Shown here: piece by piece, positions 17,226 to 26,136 of the stretch
How positions within the stretch are numbered: the first letter of the stretch is position 1
Layout of the letters: the number at the start of each line of letters is the position of its first letter
Assembly: GCA_020832135.1 (NCBI GenBank)
Contig: JAFIFG010000134.1
Coordinates: 1-40,495 of the forward strand
Direction: 5' to 3'
Length of the DNA: 40,495 bases
Source of the DNA: Clostridiaceae bacterium
GTDB lineage: Bacteria; Bacillota; Clostridia; Peptostreptococcales; Natronincolaceae
Notes under the pieces: generated by a model
What the model was told of the DNA's origin: nothing
Databases searched by the model: none
The model's input: the letters and a program-made list of their open reading frames with translations, nothing else
Position numbers and translations under genes: made by a program

Positions 17226-17822
17226 ATGATTTATGTTGTTACCAATCGTAATCTTGTAAAACATAAAAATTTACTATGGGTGGTGGAGGAGGCTCTTAAG
17301 GGTGGGGCTGATGCTATTATTTTGAGGGAGAAGGATTTATCCTTTGAAGCATTACTACCTATAGCTAAGGAAATAAAACAAGCAACAGAAAAGGCTAGAA
17401 AACTATTTATTGTGAACGGGAATTTACAGGTGGCTAAAGCAGTAGATGCAGGTGGATATCATAGTGGCTTTTATGATTTTGTGGAGAAACAACCGGATTA
17501 TAAAGGCAGATTAGGTGTGTCTATTCATAGTGTAGAAGAGGCTATTACAGCAGCAGAGCAGGGCTGTGACTATATCCTGTCAGGGCATGTGTTTCCAACG
17601 GATTGCAAAAAAGGGCTAGAACCTAGAGGAATTAATTTTATTGAAGCTATAAAGAAAGCTGTAGATACACCAGTAGTAGCTATAGGAGGTATTACTATAG
17701 ACAATGTTCATAAAGTAATGAAGGCAGGTGCCAATGGAATAGCTATTATGTCATCGGTGATGGAGGCAGAAGATCCTGCTATGTTTATTCAAAGGTTAAA
17801 AGAAAAAATGGGTAGTTTATAA
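17226..17822 (+). CDS. tenI: Thiazole tautomerase TenI
   Basis: 198 aa TIM barrel of the ThiE/TenI family. It reads as TenI rather than thiamin-phosphate synthase: the active-site loop is S-G-H-V-F-P-T-D-C-K-K-G-L-E-P-R-G, nearly the B. subtilis TenI loop G-H-V-F-E-T-D-C-K-K-G-L-E-G-R-G as I recall it. It includes the catalytic histidine H121 (TenI H122), whereas ThiE has G-P-x-F-x-T-x-T-K there. TenI aromatises the ThiG product. The last position in a thiazole-only operon fits. Automatic annotation would probably call it ThiE. Ribosome site GGAGAGGT. Confidence 0.85.
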   Translation: MIYVVTNRNLVKHKNLLWVVEEALKGGADAIILREKDLSFEALLPIAKEIKQATEKARKLFIVNGNLQVAKAVDAGGYHSGFYDFVEKQPDYKGRLGVSIHSVEEAITAAEQGCDYILSGHVFPTDCKKGLEPRGINFIEAIKKAVDTPVVAIGGITIDNVHKVMKAGANGIAIMSSVMEAEDPAMFIQRLKEKMGSL

Positions 17823-17833
17823 AATTATATTCT

Positions 17834-17891
17834 AAAAATGTCCAGACCAGGGATGTGTTTATATTCCTAGTTTGGACATTTTTGTTTTTTT
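17834..17891 (+). terminator. Intrinsic terminator of the thi operon
   Basis: AAAAATGTCCAGACCAGG (17834-17851) pairs with CCTAGTTTGGACATTTTT (17866-17883) with one mismatch and one wobble, followed by GTTTTTTT. The T tract overlaps the stop of the converging minus-strand gene. Confidence 0.88.
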
Positions 17892-18819
17892 ATTGGGGCT
17901 TGCTTATAAACATTTGGGTGAATAGCATGCCATAGCGATTACTAGGTCGTATACCTACACCTATGTGAGTAAAATCAGGACTAAGAATGTTTTTTCTGTG
18001 ACCACTGGAATTCATTAGGGCTTGATGAGCAGCCTCTACAGAGGAATTACCAGCTAGATTTTCTCCCGCATGGATGTAATTAATACCAAAGCTATCCATC
18101 ATTTCAAAAGGACTACCATAAACAGGAGAATAATGACTAAAGTAATTGTTATCCTCCATATCCTGAGATTTAATTCTTGCAACTCTTGTAACCTCTAAAT
18201 CTACTCTTAAAGGTGGAAGACCATTTTCTTCTCTAGCTCCATTTACTAGATCCACCATCTGTTGTTCCTGTGAACTTAGACCTTCAACTCCTTCAACTGG
18301 GACTGGTTCTTGAATTGGAGCTGGAGTTGGATCAGGTGCTGGAGTTGGAGTAGGCTCTGGTGCTTCTGCTACCGGTGGTGCAGGAGTTTCTGGAGCATCC
18401 TCAGCTGGTGTTTCCACTGCATCTTGTTCCGGTGCCGCTTCCTCATCTTGTGCCGGTGGTTCCATTTGATCTGGTGCAGGAGTTTGTTGCTGTTGAGGTT
18501 GTTTCTCTCGAACGATAGGAGTAGCATCTTGCCTATCCACACTACCTATTTGGTTGTTATCTAACTGAATTACATACCAATCTTCTGTTTCTCTTAAAAT
18601 CTTTATTATATCATTTTGATTTAAGCTTCCTACAGAATCAAAATCATGACCTAATCCAGACCTAATATTCGTAGTTAAAGAAATAATACGGCCGTATTGA
18701 GGCTCTTTTCTATCAAAGATAGAGGACTCATTGGTTTCCATAGGAGATCTACCAGGATCCCTGCAAGAAGTTAATAAAACCACAGCAAGTAATAACAATA
18801 CAAACAATTTCTTCTTCAT
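17890..18819 (-). CDS. Secreted CAP-domain (YkwD-like) lipoprotein with SH3 domain
   Basis: 309 aa from the ATG at 18819, chosen because GGAGG lies just upstream; the open frame extends 13 codons further without a ribosome site. The N-terminal M-K-K-K plus hydrophobic core ends in the lipobox L-T-S-C with C19, so it should be membrane-anchored outside the cell. A bacterial SH3 segment follows (about 45-105, T-T-N-I-R-S-G-L-G). Next is a Pro/Ala/Glu-rich linker (about 110-185) and a CAP/SCP domain (about 190-305) with H-Y-S-P, G-E-N-L-A and S-S-G-H-R-K-N-I-L. The SH3 domain suggests cell-wall binding. Biochemical activity of bacterial CAP proteins is poorly defined. Confidence 0.9.
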   Translation of the reverse strand: MKKKLFVLLLLAVVLLTSCRDPGRSPMETNESSIFDRKEPQYGRIISLTTNIRSGLGHDFDSVGSLNQNDIIKILRETEDWYVIQLDNNQIGSVDRQDATPIVREKQPQQQQTPAPDQMEPPAQDEEAAPEQDAVETPAEDAPETPAPPVAEAPEPTPTPAPDPTPAPIQEPVPVEGVEGLSSQEQQMVDLVNGAREENGLPPLRVDLEVTRVARIKSQDMEDNNYFSHYSPVYGSPFEMMDSFGINYIHAGENLAGNSSVEAAHQALMNSSGHRKNILSPDFTHIGVGIRPSNRYGMLFTQMFISKPQ

Positions 18820-18887
18820 AATAATAAACCTCCAAAATTTAAATATAATTTTCAACAAGTATATTATTTGTAGATTTTCAATAAATA

Positions 18888-18943
18888 TATCAAGTATTTC
18901 TTATAAAAATAAATTTTATTATTTTTATAAGAAATACTTGATA
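18888..18943. repeat. 25-bp perfect inverted repeat
   Basis: Arms 18888-18912 and 18919-18943 are exact reverse complements around a 6-nt loop. They lie in the 309-bp region between the divergent CAP-lipoprotein and permease genes. Neither side has a T tract of the terminator type. The rest of that region is AT-rich, with a TATACT-like -10 at 19062-19067 for the permease; I see no purine riboswitch there. It could be a very large operator, a MITE remnant or an RNA stability hairpin. Confidence 0.7.
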
Positions 18944-19128
18944 AGGTGAATTCAAAGAAATAAGCGAATTATATATACATAAAACTATCTATAGATTTGA
19001 TTATAAACAAACAAAATTAAAAATAATAAAAAAATTATTCGGAAAATCAAATTTTTTATGTTATACTAAAGACATATTAAAGATAAAAAGATTGATTAAA
19101 AAGAAAACCAAGTACTGGAGGGAAAAAC

Positions 19129-20454
19129 ATGAAAAAAGATGAAATGATTTATCAATTGGACGGAAGACCGCCACTAGGACAAGCTATTCCTTTAGGAATA
19201 CAACATGTTTTAGCTATGTTTGTAGGGAATGTAACTCCTTTAATTATTATTGCAGGTGCATTAAACCTACCTATTGATCAAAGGACTTTTTTAATACAAT
19301 GTGCCATGTTTGTGGCGGGGGTAGCTACATTGGTTCAACTTTATCCAATAGGACCTATCGGTGCTAGACTACCTATTGTCCAGGGTACTAGTTTTGGATT
19401 TTTACCAACAGCTTTAGCTATTGGAGGGAAATATGGTCTCTCGGGAATATTAGGAGCTTCCTTAGTAGGCGGGTTTTGTGAAGTGATTTTGGGCTCTTTC
19501 TTAAAGCCCCTTAGAAAGTATTTTCCACCAGTTGTTACAGGAACTGTACTTTTGTCTATAGGTTTATCCCTTTTGCCAACCGGAGTAAACTACTTCGCTG
19601 GTGGAGTTGGTGCCAGTGATTTTGGGTCCTTTTCTAATTTAGCTTTAGGATCGATTGTACTTATAACGATATTATTTTTCAAACAATTTACAACAGGCAT
19701 GACTAGTCAGTCAGCTATACTCATAGGATTGATTGTAGGCTATTTAGTGGCTATCCCAATGGGAAAAGTAGATTTTTCAGCTGTAGGTACTGCTGGTTGG
19801 ATTTCTTTTCCAATGCCTTTGAGATATGGCATGGTATTTCGTCTTGATGCAATTATAGCTATGGTGCTAATGTATATGGTAACTGCCATTGAAGCGGTAG
19901 GTGATATTTCAGGTATAACCATGGGTGGTGCCAATAGAGAAGCAACCGATAAAGAGTTATCAGGTGGTGTTATGGCGGATGGGGCTGCAAGTATTTTTGC
20001 TGCTATATTTAATGTATTACCTAACACATCCTATAGTCAAAACGTTGGTATTGTTGCCTTAACCGGTATTATGAATAGATTCGTTGTGGCGGTGGGGGCT
20101 ATATTTTTAATCGTTGCTGGACTATTTCCTAAAGTAGGTACTGTAATTGCTATTATGCCCCAAAGTGTTCTAGGTGGAGCTGCTGTTGTGATGTTTGCCA
20201 TGATAGCTGTTAGTGGTATGAATCTAGTGACTAAAGAGGCATTAAGAGGTAGAAACAGCATCATTGTAGCAGTAGCCTTAGGCTTAGGATTTGGATTAGG
20301 CTCTGTGCCGGCTGCATTAGCCAACTTTCCTGAGATGTTACAAATGGTTTTAGGTGGTTCGGGAATCGTCCTTACAGGTGGTTTAGCTTTCATCTTAAAT
20401 ATAGTGTTACCAGAGGAGCAAGAAGCTTCAGTTTTAGAGGAAAATGCAGCTTAG
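19129..20454 (+). CDS. NCS2-family nucleobase (xanthine/urate-type) permease
   Basis: 441 aa with about 12-14 membrane segments. Family hallmarks are G-I-Q-H-V-L-A-M near the N-terminus (the TM1 histidine), V-Q-G-T-S-F-G-F in TM3, T-A-I-E-A-V-G-D-I-S-G in TM8 (the substrate-binding glutamate), and S-Q-N-V-G-I-V-A-L-T-G in TM10. This is the nucleobase:cation symporter-2 pattern of the xanthine/uric-acid branch. It begins a run with three molybdenum-hydroxylase subunits, which suggests uptake and hydroxylation of purines. ATG 19129 follows CTGGAGGG. Confidence 0.9.
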   Translation: MKKDEMIYQLDGRPPLGQAIPLGIQHVLAMFVGNVTPLIIIAGALNLPIDQRTFLIQCAMFVAGVATLVQLYPIGPIGARLPIVQGTSFGFLPTALAIGGKYGLSGILGASLVGGFCEVILGSFLKPLRKYFPPVVTGTVLLSIGLSLLPTGVNYFAGGVGASDFGSFSNLALGSIVLITILFFKQFTTGMTSQSAILIGLIVGYLVAIPMGKVDFSAVGTAGWISFPMPLRYGMVFRLDAIIAMVLMYMVTAIEAVGDISGITMGGANREATDKELSGGVMADGAASIFAAIFNVLPNTSYSQNVGIVALTGIMNRFVVAVGAIFLIVAGLFPKVGTVIAIMPQSVLGGAAVVMFAMIAVSGMNLVTKEALRGRNSIIVAVALGLGFGLGSVPAALANFPEMLQMVLGGSGIVLTGGLAFILNIVLPEEQEASVLEENAA

Positions 20455-20469
20455 TAGGGAGTGATAAAA

Positions 20470-21261
20470 ATGTTTGCAATAAAAAACTATAGAACACCCA
20501 ACACATTAGAAGAAGCTTATAAGCTTTTAAATGAAAAGAAAGCCAACACCATATTGGGGGGCTGTGGATTTTTAAGAATGAGTAACAAAACTATAGCCAC
20601 TGCCATAGACCTATCCCAATTGATGTTAAATTATATAACGGAAGATGCGGATTATATTGAAATAGGTGGAATGACCAGTTTTAGAGATGTCGAGGTAAGT
20701 CCTCTTCTTAATCAATATTTTGACGGAATACTACCAAAGGCTGTAGGAGAAATTTTAGGAGTACAGTTTAGAAATGTTGTAACGGTTGGGGGAACAGTTT
20801 ATTCACGCTATGGATTTTCTGACTTCATCACAGCGCTATTGGCACTAGACACCTATGTGGTTTTATATAAAGGTGGGAAAATGCCATTGGAGGAATTTTT
20901 AATCAAAGGCAGCAAGAAGGACATTTTAGTAAAAATAGTTATAGGCAAGAAAAATAAGAGGGCAACCTTTCATTCTATACGTAACTCTCAAGGAGATTAC
21001 TCTATATTAAACGTAGCGGTATCTAAGAAAGACAATATCTTTAAAATAGTTGTAGGTGCAAGACCTGCAAGGGCTATGATGGCGCAAGAAGCCTCTAAGT
21101 TTTTAACCGAAGGAGAAATCAACGAGAAAGCTATAGAAGAGGCATGTATAATGGCATCTAAGGAATTGACTTTTGGTAGTAATATGAGGGGAAGCAAAGC
21201 CTATAGAGAAGCTCTTTGTAAAGCTTTAGTAAAAAGAGGGTTAATGGAGGTGCTATCCTAA
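20470..21261 (+). CDS. Molybdenum hydroxylase FAD-binding subunit (xanthine dehydrogenase family)
   Basis: 263 aa medium subunit of the XdhB/CoxM class. An N-terminal phosphate-binding I-L-G-G-C-G-F-L segment is followed by the FAD-binding domain with V-Q-F-R-N-V-V-T-V-G-G-T-V and a C-terminal CO-dehydrogenase-flavoprotein-like domain. It passes electrons from the [2Fe-2S] subunit to NAD or another acceptor. I use ATG 20470, because the in-frame GTG 20461 overlaps the ribosome site AGGGAG. It overlaps the next gene by one base. Confidence 0.88.
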   Translation: MFAIKNYRTPNTLEEAYKLLNEKKANTILGGCGFLRMSNKTIATAIDLSQLMLNYITEDADYIEIGGMTSFRDVEVSPLLNQYFDGILPKAVGEILGVQFRNVVTVGGTVYSRYGFSDFITALLALDTYVVLYKGGKMPLEEFLIKGSKKDILVKIVIGKKNKRATFHSIRNSQGDYSILNVAVSKKDNIFKIVVGARPARAMMAQEASKFLTEGEINEKAIEEACIMASKELTFGSNMRGSKAYREALCKALVKRGLMEVLS

Positions 21262-21710
21262 TGAAGATACAAGTTATAGTGAATCATAAAAAAATACAAA
21301 TGGAAGTGGCATACGATGAATTTCTAGTAGATGTTCTAAGAAGATATGGCTTCAACAGTGTAAAAAGAGGTTGTGATACAGGAAACTGTGGACTATGTAC
21401 TATTTGGATAGAAGGTAAACCTACCCTCTCCTGTAGCACCCTTGCTGTAAGGGTCAATAACAAAAATCTAACTACTATAGAAGGCATTGGAGAAGAAGCT
21501 AAAGATTTTGCAGCTTTTATGGTGGCAGAAGGTGCGGAACAATGCGGCTTTTGTAGCCCCGGCTTTGTTATGACGGTATTGGCTATGAAAAGAGAGCTAA
21601 AAAATCCTACTGAGGAGGATATCATTCACTATTTAACAGGAAATCTGTGCAGATGTACTGGTTATGTGGGACAGCTAAGGGCAGTGAAAACGTATATGGG
21701 GGTGGCCTAA
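21261..21710 (+). CDS. Molybdenum hydroxylase [2Fe-2S] subunit
   Basis: 149 aa with both expected clusters: plant-ferredoxin type C38-x4-C43-x2-C46-x11-C58, and the alpha-helical type C95-x2-C98 with C130-x-C132 (L-C-R-C-T-G-Y). It relays electrons from the molybdenum centre to FAD. The ATG overlaps the previous stop (TAATG), and the next subunit starts 1 nt after its stop. Confidence 0.95.
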   Translation: MKIQVIVNHKKIQMEVAYDEFLVDVLRRYGFNSVKRGCDTGNCGLCTIWIEGKPTLSCSTLAVRVNNKNLTTIEGIGEEAKDFAAFMVAEGAEQCGFCSPGFVMTVLAMKRELKNPTEEDIIHYLTGNLCRCTGYVGQLRAVKTYMGVA

Positions 21711-21711
21711 A

Positions 21712-23994
21712 ATGAAAATAATAAATCAATCAATAAGAAAACTGGATGGAATGGATGTCGCCACAGGAAAACCTCTCTATACCGATGATTTAGTAAATGC
21801 AAATGCATTAGTGATTAAAATATTAAGAAGTCCCCATGCCTTTGCTAAGATTAAGTCTATCAATATAGAAAAGGCAGAAAAGCTTGAGGGTGTAGAGTGT
21901 ATCTTAACCCATAAGGATGTTCCTAATGAACGGTTCACCATGGCGGGACAGTCTTATCCAGAACCTTCTCCCTATGATAGATTAATATTAGATGAATATG
22001 TAAGGTATGTAGGAGATGAAGTAGCCATTATTGCTGCTATAGATGAAAAAACAGCCATAAAGGCCATGAAGATGATTGCGGTGTCTTATGAAGTGTTAGA
22101 ACCGGTATTAAATTTTGAAGAGGCAATAGGACATACATCCATCGTTCATCCGGAGGATAACCTGCAAGTCAACTTTGATATAGGCATGAAAAAGGAAAAA
22201 AACATTACAGCCACTGCCCTTATAGAAAGTGGGAATGTAGAGAAAGAACTGGGAAAGAGTCCTGTTATTGTAGAAGAAACCTATTACACCCAAGCACAGG
22301 CCCATGCCATGATGGAAACCCAAAGAGCCTTCACCTATATGGATTCCAATGGAAGGTTGACTATTGTAAGTTCAACCCAAATACCCTTCCATGTTAGAAG
22401 GATTGTGGCTAGAGCCCTTCAAGTGCCTAAAAGTAAAATTAGGGTAGTCAAACCCAAAATTGGTGGAGGGTTCGGAGGCAAACAAACAGCTTCAGTAGAA
22501 GTATTTCCAGCTATTGTGACATTAAAAACAGGAAAACCAGCAAAGATTATCTACGATAGAAAAGAAAGTCTTAATTGCACCACCAGTAGACATGCCATGA
22601 GGATTACAGTGAAGATAGGTGCAGATCATGAAGGCAATATTCAAGCCATAGATATGAAGGGCTTATCCGATACAGGAGCCTATGGCGAGCATGCCTCTAC
22701 AGTATTTAGTGTAGCAGGCTATAAAACCCTACCCCTATATAATAGTGCGAAGGCAGTAAGATTCAGTGGCAATGTTGTTTACACTAATAAAATGCCGGCT
22801 GGAGCATTAAGAGGCTATGGTGTTACTCAAGGAATTTTTGCTCTAGAATCAGCTGCAAACCAATTGGCGGATAAGCTAAATATGGATCCTACAGAGCTTA
22901 GGGCAAAAAATATTATTAAAGAAGGGGAAACTAATCCTATTTCAGGAACACTAGATAGCTGTACTTTGGATAGATGCATTGAAAAGGGTAAACAGCTTAT
23001 AGGATGGCAGGAAAAGTATCCTAGAAAAATCATCAGTGACACCAAGGTAAGATCTGTAGGTATGGCTATTACAATGCAGGGCTCGGGGATTGCTGCAATT
23101 GATGTTGCTAATGTTACTATTAAATTAAATGATGATGGACTTTATAGCTTATTGATAGGTGCTACTGAAATGGGGATGGGCTGTGATACTGTTTTAACAC
23201 AAATGGCGGCGGAGATTTTAGAGACAACAATGGATAAATTTGTTGTGCCGGGGGTAGATACTGATTCATCTCCCTATGATACCGGCTCCTATGCCTCCAG
23301 CACCACCTATGTAACTGGGAATGCCACCATTAAAGCAGCCGAAGATTTGAAACTAAAGCTACTGAAAAAAGCTTCGGAAATGTTAGGGATATCCCTAGAG
23401 AAATTAGATTTTCAAGGAGATACTATAAAAGTCTTAAACCATGAAGAAAAAGTTGTATCCTTAAGTCAGATTGCAGAATATGTTTCTGCAGGCGAAGGAA
23501 AACAAGAACAATTGATGGGTACCGGTACCTTTGGAGGAGATAAGAGTCCACCGCCATTTATTGCAGGATTTGCAGAGGTTGAAGTGGATAAGGAGACGGG
23601 AAAAATAGATTTAATAGATTATGTAGCAGTTATTGACTGTGGAACGGTAATCAATCCTAAGCTTGCACGTATTCAGGCGGAGGGTGGATTGGTCCAAGGG
23701 ATAGGTATGGCTATGTATGAAGATGTTATCTATAATCAAAGAGGTCAAATGATGACTAATACCTTTATGCAATACAAAATCCCCTGTAGAAAAGACATCA
23801 ATAAAATCACTGTTGATTTTGAATCCAGCTATGAACCATCTGGGCCATTTGGTGCTAAATCCATTGGGGAAGTAGTTATTAATACACCACCACCGGCTAT
23901 TGCCCATGCGGTATATAATGCTGTTGGAGTTCATGTGAGAAGCTTACCTATTACTCCAGAAAAAGTATTAAAGGGAATATGGAAATTTCAATAA
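21712..23994 (+). CDS. Molybdenum hydroxylase molybdopterin-binding catalytic subunit
   Basis: 760 aa, full length for an XdhA-type large subunit. The Moco-binding loop G-G-G-F-G-G-K-Q is near residue 251. The conserved A-L-R-G-Y-G, G-T-E-M-G-M-G-like (A-T-E-M-G-M-G) and C-terminal G-A-K-S-I-G-E are present; E720 corresponds to the catalytic base. With the permease upstream, a purine such as xanthine or hypoxanthine is the best guess, but this superfamily also oxidises aldehydes, nicotinate and other heterocycles. No maturation gene (XdhC/MocA type) is in the window. Confidence 0.93.
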   Translation: MKIINQSIRKLDGMDVATGKPLYTDDLVNANALVIKILRSPHAFAKIKSINIEKAEKLEGVECILTHKDVPNERFTMAGQSYPEPSPYDRLILDEYVRYVGDEVAIIAAIDEKTAIKAMKMIAVSYEVLEPVLNFEEAIGHTSIVHPEDNLQVNFDIGMKKEKNITATALIESGNVEKELGKSPVIVEETYYTQAQAHAMMETQRAFTYMDSNGRLTIVSSTQIPFHVRRIVARALQVPKSKIRVVKPKIGGGFGGKQTASVEVFPAIVTLKTGKPAKIIYDRKESLNCTTSRHAMRITVKIGADHEGNIQAIDMKGLSDTGAYGEHASTVFSVAGYKTLPLYNSAKAVRFSGNVVYTNKMPAGALRGYGVTQGIFALESAANQLADKLNMDPTELRAKNIIKEGETNPISGTLDSCTLDRCIEKGKQLIGWQEKYPRKIISDTKVRSVGMAITMQGSGIAAIDVANVTIKLNDDGLYSLLIGATEMGMGCDTVLTQMAAEILETTMDKFVVPGVDTDSSPYDTGSYASSTTYVTGNATIKAAEDLKLKLLKKASEMLGISLEKLDFQGDTIKVLNHEEKVVSLSQIAEYVSAGEGKQEQLMGTGTFGGDKSPPPFIAGFAEVEVDKETGKIDLIDYVAVIDCGTVINPKLARIQAEGGLVQGIGMAMYEDVIYNQRGQMMTNTFMQYKIPCRKDINKITVDFESSYEPSGPFGAKSIGEVVINTPPPAIAHAVYNAVGVHVRSLPITPEKVLKGIWKFQ

Positions 23995-24017
23995 GACCAT
24001 TTAGGTCTTATTTTTTT
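23990..24017 (+). terminator. Intrinsic terminator of the permease/hydroxylase operon
   Basis: AATAAGACC and GGTCTTATT flank a 5-nt loop, followed by T5. The stop codon of the catalytic subunit lies in the left arm. Confidence 0.92.
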
Positions 24018-24144
24018 GCCTTTTAACATTTTACAGTTTTTAGCATAAAATAAAAATAATACTAAGTTAAAATTGATAGGATTTTCATAGACTAGTAGTA
24101 AAAGGGACAAAAACAAAAACAAGAAATGACTTGGAGGCATATTT

Positions 24145-24627
24145 ATGAAAAGTATAACCTATGGAGAAGTCAGTTTCGATGAAGCATGTAAAAGGATTAA
24201 AGAGCATATAAGTAAAGACTTAAAATCTGAGTATGTTATTTCAGTAGGCACCGATTCTCAAAGTGTAGAGGGTTTTACTAAGGTGGTTTCTGTGATTGCA
24301 GTGATTAGAAAAACTAAGGGAGGTATCTTTTTCTACGACATTAAAAAGATAAGAAAGATCAGAAATCTTAGGCAAAAAATATTTATGGAAACAGAGTGTA
24401 GCTTAGACTTAGCTACAAAAGTAATGGAATTTATAAATAACAATGATATGAAGGTCTCTTTAGAAGTACATGTTGATATAGGTAATCAAGGGGAGACGAA
24501 GGAACTAATAAAAGAGATTGTTGGTTGGGTAATGGGAATGGGATTCGAATGTCGCATGAAGCCAGAATCCTATGCATCTACAGGTATTGCTGATAAAATC
24601 TCTAAGGGAAAAAGTAAAGTCTGTTAG
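24145..24627 (+). CDS. YkuK-family (DUF458) RNase H-like protein
   Basis: 160 aa. S-V-G-T-D-S-Q-S near residue 35, V-H-V-D-I-G-x-x-G-E-T near 112, and a C-terminal K-P-E-S-Y-A-S-T-G-I-A-D-K match the YkuK family, which has an RNase H-like fold (G-T-D-S supplies an acidic active-site residue). The family is common in Firmicutes, but I know of no established function. It stands alone with a TTGGAGG ribosome site, between a terminator and a repeat element. Confidence 0.85.
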   Translation: MKSITYGEVSFDEACKRIKEHISKDLKSEYVISVGTDSQSVEGFTKVVSVIAVIRKTKGGIFFYDIKKIRKIRNLRQKIFMETECSLDLATKVMEFINNNDMKVSLEVHVDIGNQGETKELIKEIVGWVMGMGFECRMKPESYASTGIADKISKGKSKVC

Positions 24628-24660
24628 AAGTAAGTATGAGGAAGGGTATATTGAAATAAC

Positions 24661-24739
24661 TGTTATTCTGAGCATAGCAAAGAATCTTAGAATGCATGCT
24701 TCTATGCAATGCAGATTCTTTGCTGTCTTCAGAATAGCA
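24661..24739. repeat. MITE-like interspersed palindrome
   Basis: Left arm TGTTATTCTGAGCATAGC followed by AAAGAATCT (24661-24687), and the imperfect reverse complement at 24713-24739. An inner GCAT/ATGC stem gives one long hairpin of about 79 bp. The arms match a palindromic repeat (ATTCTGAGC-xx-AGC-x-AAGAATCT) that I remember as scattered through many bacterial genomes. Its translation (V-I-L-S-I-A-K-N-L-R-M) is a well-known spurious protein. Confidence 0.75.
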
Positions 24740-24750
24740 TTTTTAAGAGG

Positions 24751-26109
24751 TTAATTTTTAAAGCTATGGACAGGTGCTGGGATTCTTCCACCCCGATGAA
24801 CAAAATCATAGCTGGAAAACTTATTTACCGACATAATAGGTGCCCTCCCTAGCAAACCACCAAACTCTACTTCATCACCAAGACTCTTTCCGTGGACAGG
24901 TATAATTCTAACACCTGTAGTCTTGTTATTAATTACACCTATGGCAGCTTCATCCGCAATAATTGCTGCTATGGTAGAGTCTGGAGTATCACCTGGGATT
25001 GCCACCATATCAAGTCCAACAGAGCATACACAGGTCATGGCTTCAAGTTTTTCTAAATTTAGTGCACCATTCCTCACTGCTTCAATCATCCCTTCGTCTT
25101 CACTGATGGGAATAAATGCTCCACTAAGTCCTCCTACATGGGAAGAGGCCATAATACCACCTTTTTTTACTGCATCATTTAAAAGAGCCAAAGCCGCAGT
25201 TGTCCCATGGGTACCACAGGTTTCAAGACCCATTTCCTCTAAAATCCTTGCCACACTATCACCTACAGCGGGGGTTGGAGCAAGAGATAAATCTACAATA
25301 CCAAAAGGGACATTTAATCTATTGGAGGCTTCAGTGGCCACCAGCTGACCTGCCCTTGTGATCTTAAAGGCAGTCTTTTTTATGGTATCTGCTATAACAT
25401 CAAATTTTTCTCCTCTTACCTTTTCCAAGGCAGACTTTACAACACCAGGACCACTAATACCAAGGTTAATAACACATTCTCCTTCACCTACACCATGAAA
25501 GGCACCTGCCATAAAGGGATTATCCTCTACAGCATTAGCAAAAACCACTAGTTTGGCACAACCGATGCTATCTCTCTCCCTTGTAAGATAAGCAGTTTTT
25601 TTGATGGTTTGTCCCATATCTCTAACGGCATCCATATTTATTCCTGATTTTGTACATCCTACATTAACAGAAGAACAAATCCTCTCTGTAACAGCTAAAG
25701 CTTCAGGGATGGAGTCTATAAGGATTTTATCTCCTTTAGAATATCCTTTATGTACCAATGCAGAAAATCCTCCGATGAAATTTACTCCTACTGTTTCAGC
25801 GGCTTTGTCCAATATTTTAGCAAACTCTACATAGTTATTATCAGCACTAGTTTGAGCTATTAAGGCCATGGGAGTTACAGAAATTCTTTTATTAATAATA
25901 GGAATACCATACTCCATTTCGATGTCTTCTCCTACTTTAACTAGTTTTTCAGCATAGCTTGTAATTTTATCATAGATTTTTATTCTAGATTTTTCTCCCG
26001 AACTATCACAGCAATCCAAAAGGGAAATACCCATCGTAATAGTTCTTATATCAAGTTTTTCTTCTTCTATCATTTTTATTGTTTCCATGATATTTTGAAA
26101 ATTAACCAT
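24751..26109 (-). CDS. UPF0210 (PFL-family, DUF711) protein
   Basis: 452 aa, full length for UPF0210. Recognised from the N-terminal [24 protein letters not shown] near 120-132, the [10 protein letters not shown] block, [15 protein letters not shown], and C-G-T-H-G-T-T. The family has a glycyl-radical-enzyme-like barrel, but I know of no assigned reaction. It lies 27 nt after a small ACT-domain gene, a pairing common in Firmicutes. Here the pair sits behind a glycine riboswitch, which is the best functional clue. The ribosome site AAGGAG is about 10 nt before the ATG. Confidence 0.93.
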   Translation of the reverse strand: MVNFQNIMETIKMIEEEKLDIRTITMGISLLDCCDSSGEKSRIKIYDKITSYAEKLVKVGEDIEMEYGIPIINKRISVTPMALIAQTSADNNYVEFAKILDKAAETVGVNFIGGFSALVHKGYSKGDKILIDSIPEALAVTERICSSVNVGCTKSGINMDAVRDMGQTIKKTAYLTRERDSIGCAKLVVFANAVEDNPFMAGAFHGVGEGECVINLGISGPGVVKSALEKVRGEKFDVIADTIKKTAFKITRAGQLVATEASNRLNVPFGIVDLSLAPTPAVGDSVARILEEMGLETCGTHGTTAALALLNDAVKKGGIMASSHVGGLSGAFIPISEDEGMIEAVRNGALNLEKLEAMTCVCSVGLDMVAIPGDTPDSTIAAIIADEAAIGVINNKTTGVRIIPVHGKSLGDEVEFGGLLGRAPIMSVNKFSSYDFVHRGGRIPAPVHSFKN

Positions 26110-26136
26110 TTATGCTCATCTCCTTCTGACTATATT

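Noticed and set aside
18310-18564. 84-aa Trp/Cys/Arg-rich ORF on the plus strand
   Set aside because: It is the complement of the Pro/Ala/Glu-rich linker of the CAP lipoprotein; composition is an artefact.
18820-18858. 13-codon upstream extension of the CAP lipoprotein
   Set aside because: GGAGG is correctly spaced only for the ATG at 18819, which also yields a standard lipoprotein signal.
24572-24754. 60-aa ORF on the plus strand after ykuK
   Set aside because: Overlaps ykuK in another frame and its second half is the translation of the MITE-like palindrome; no ribosome site.
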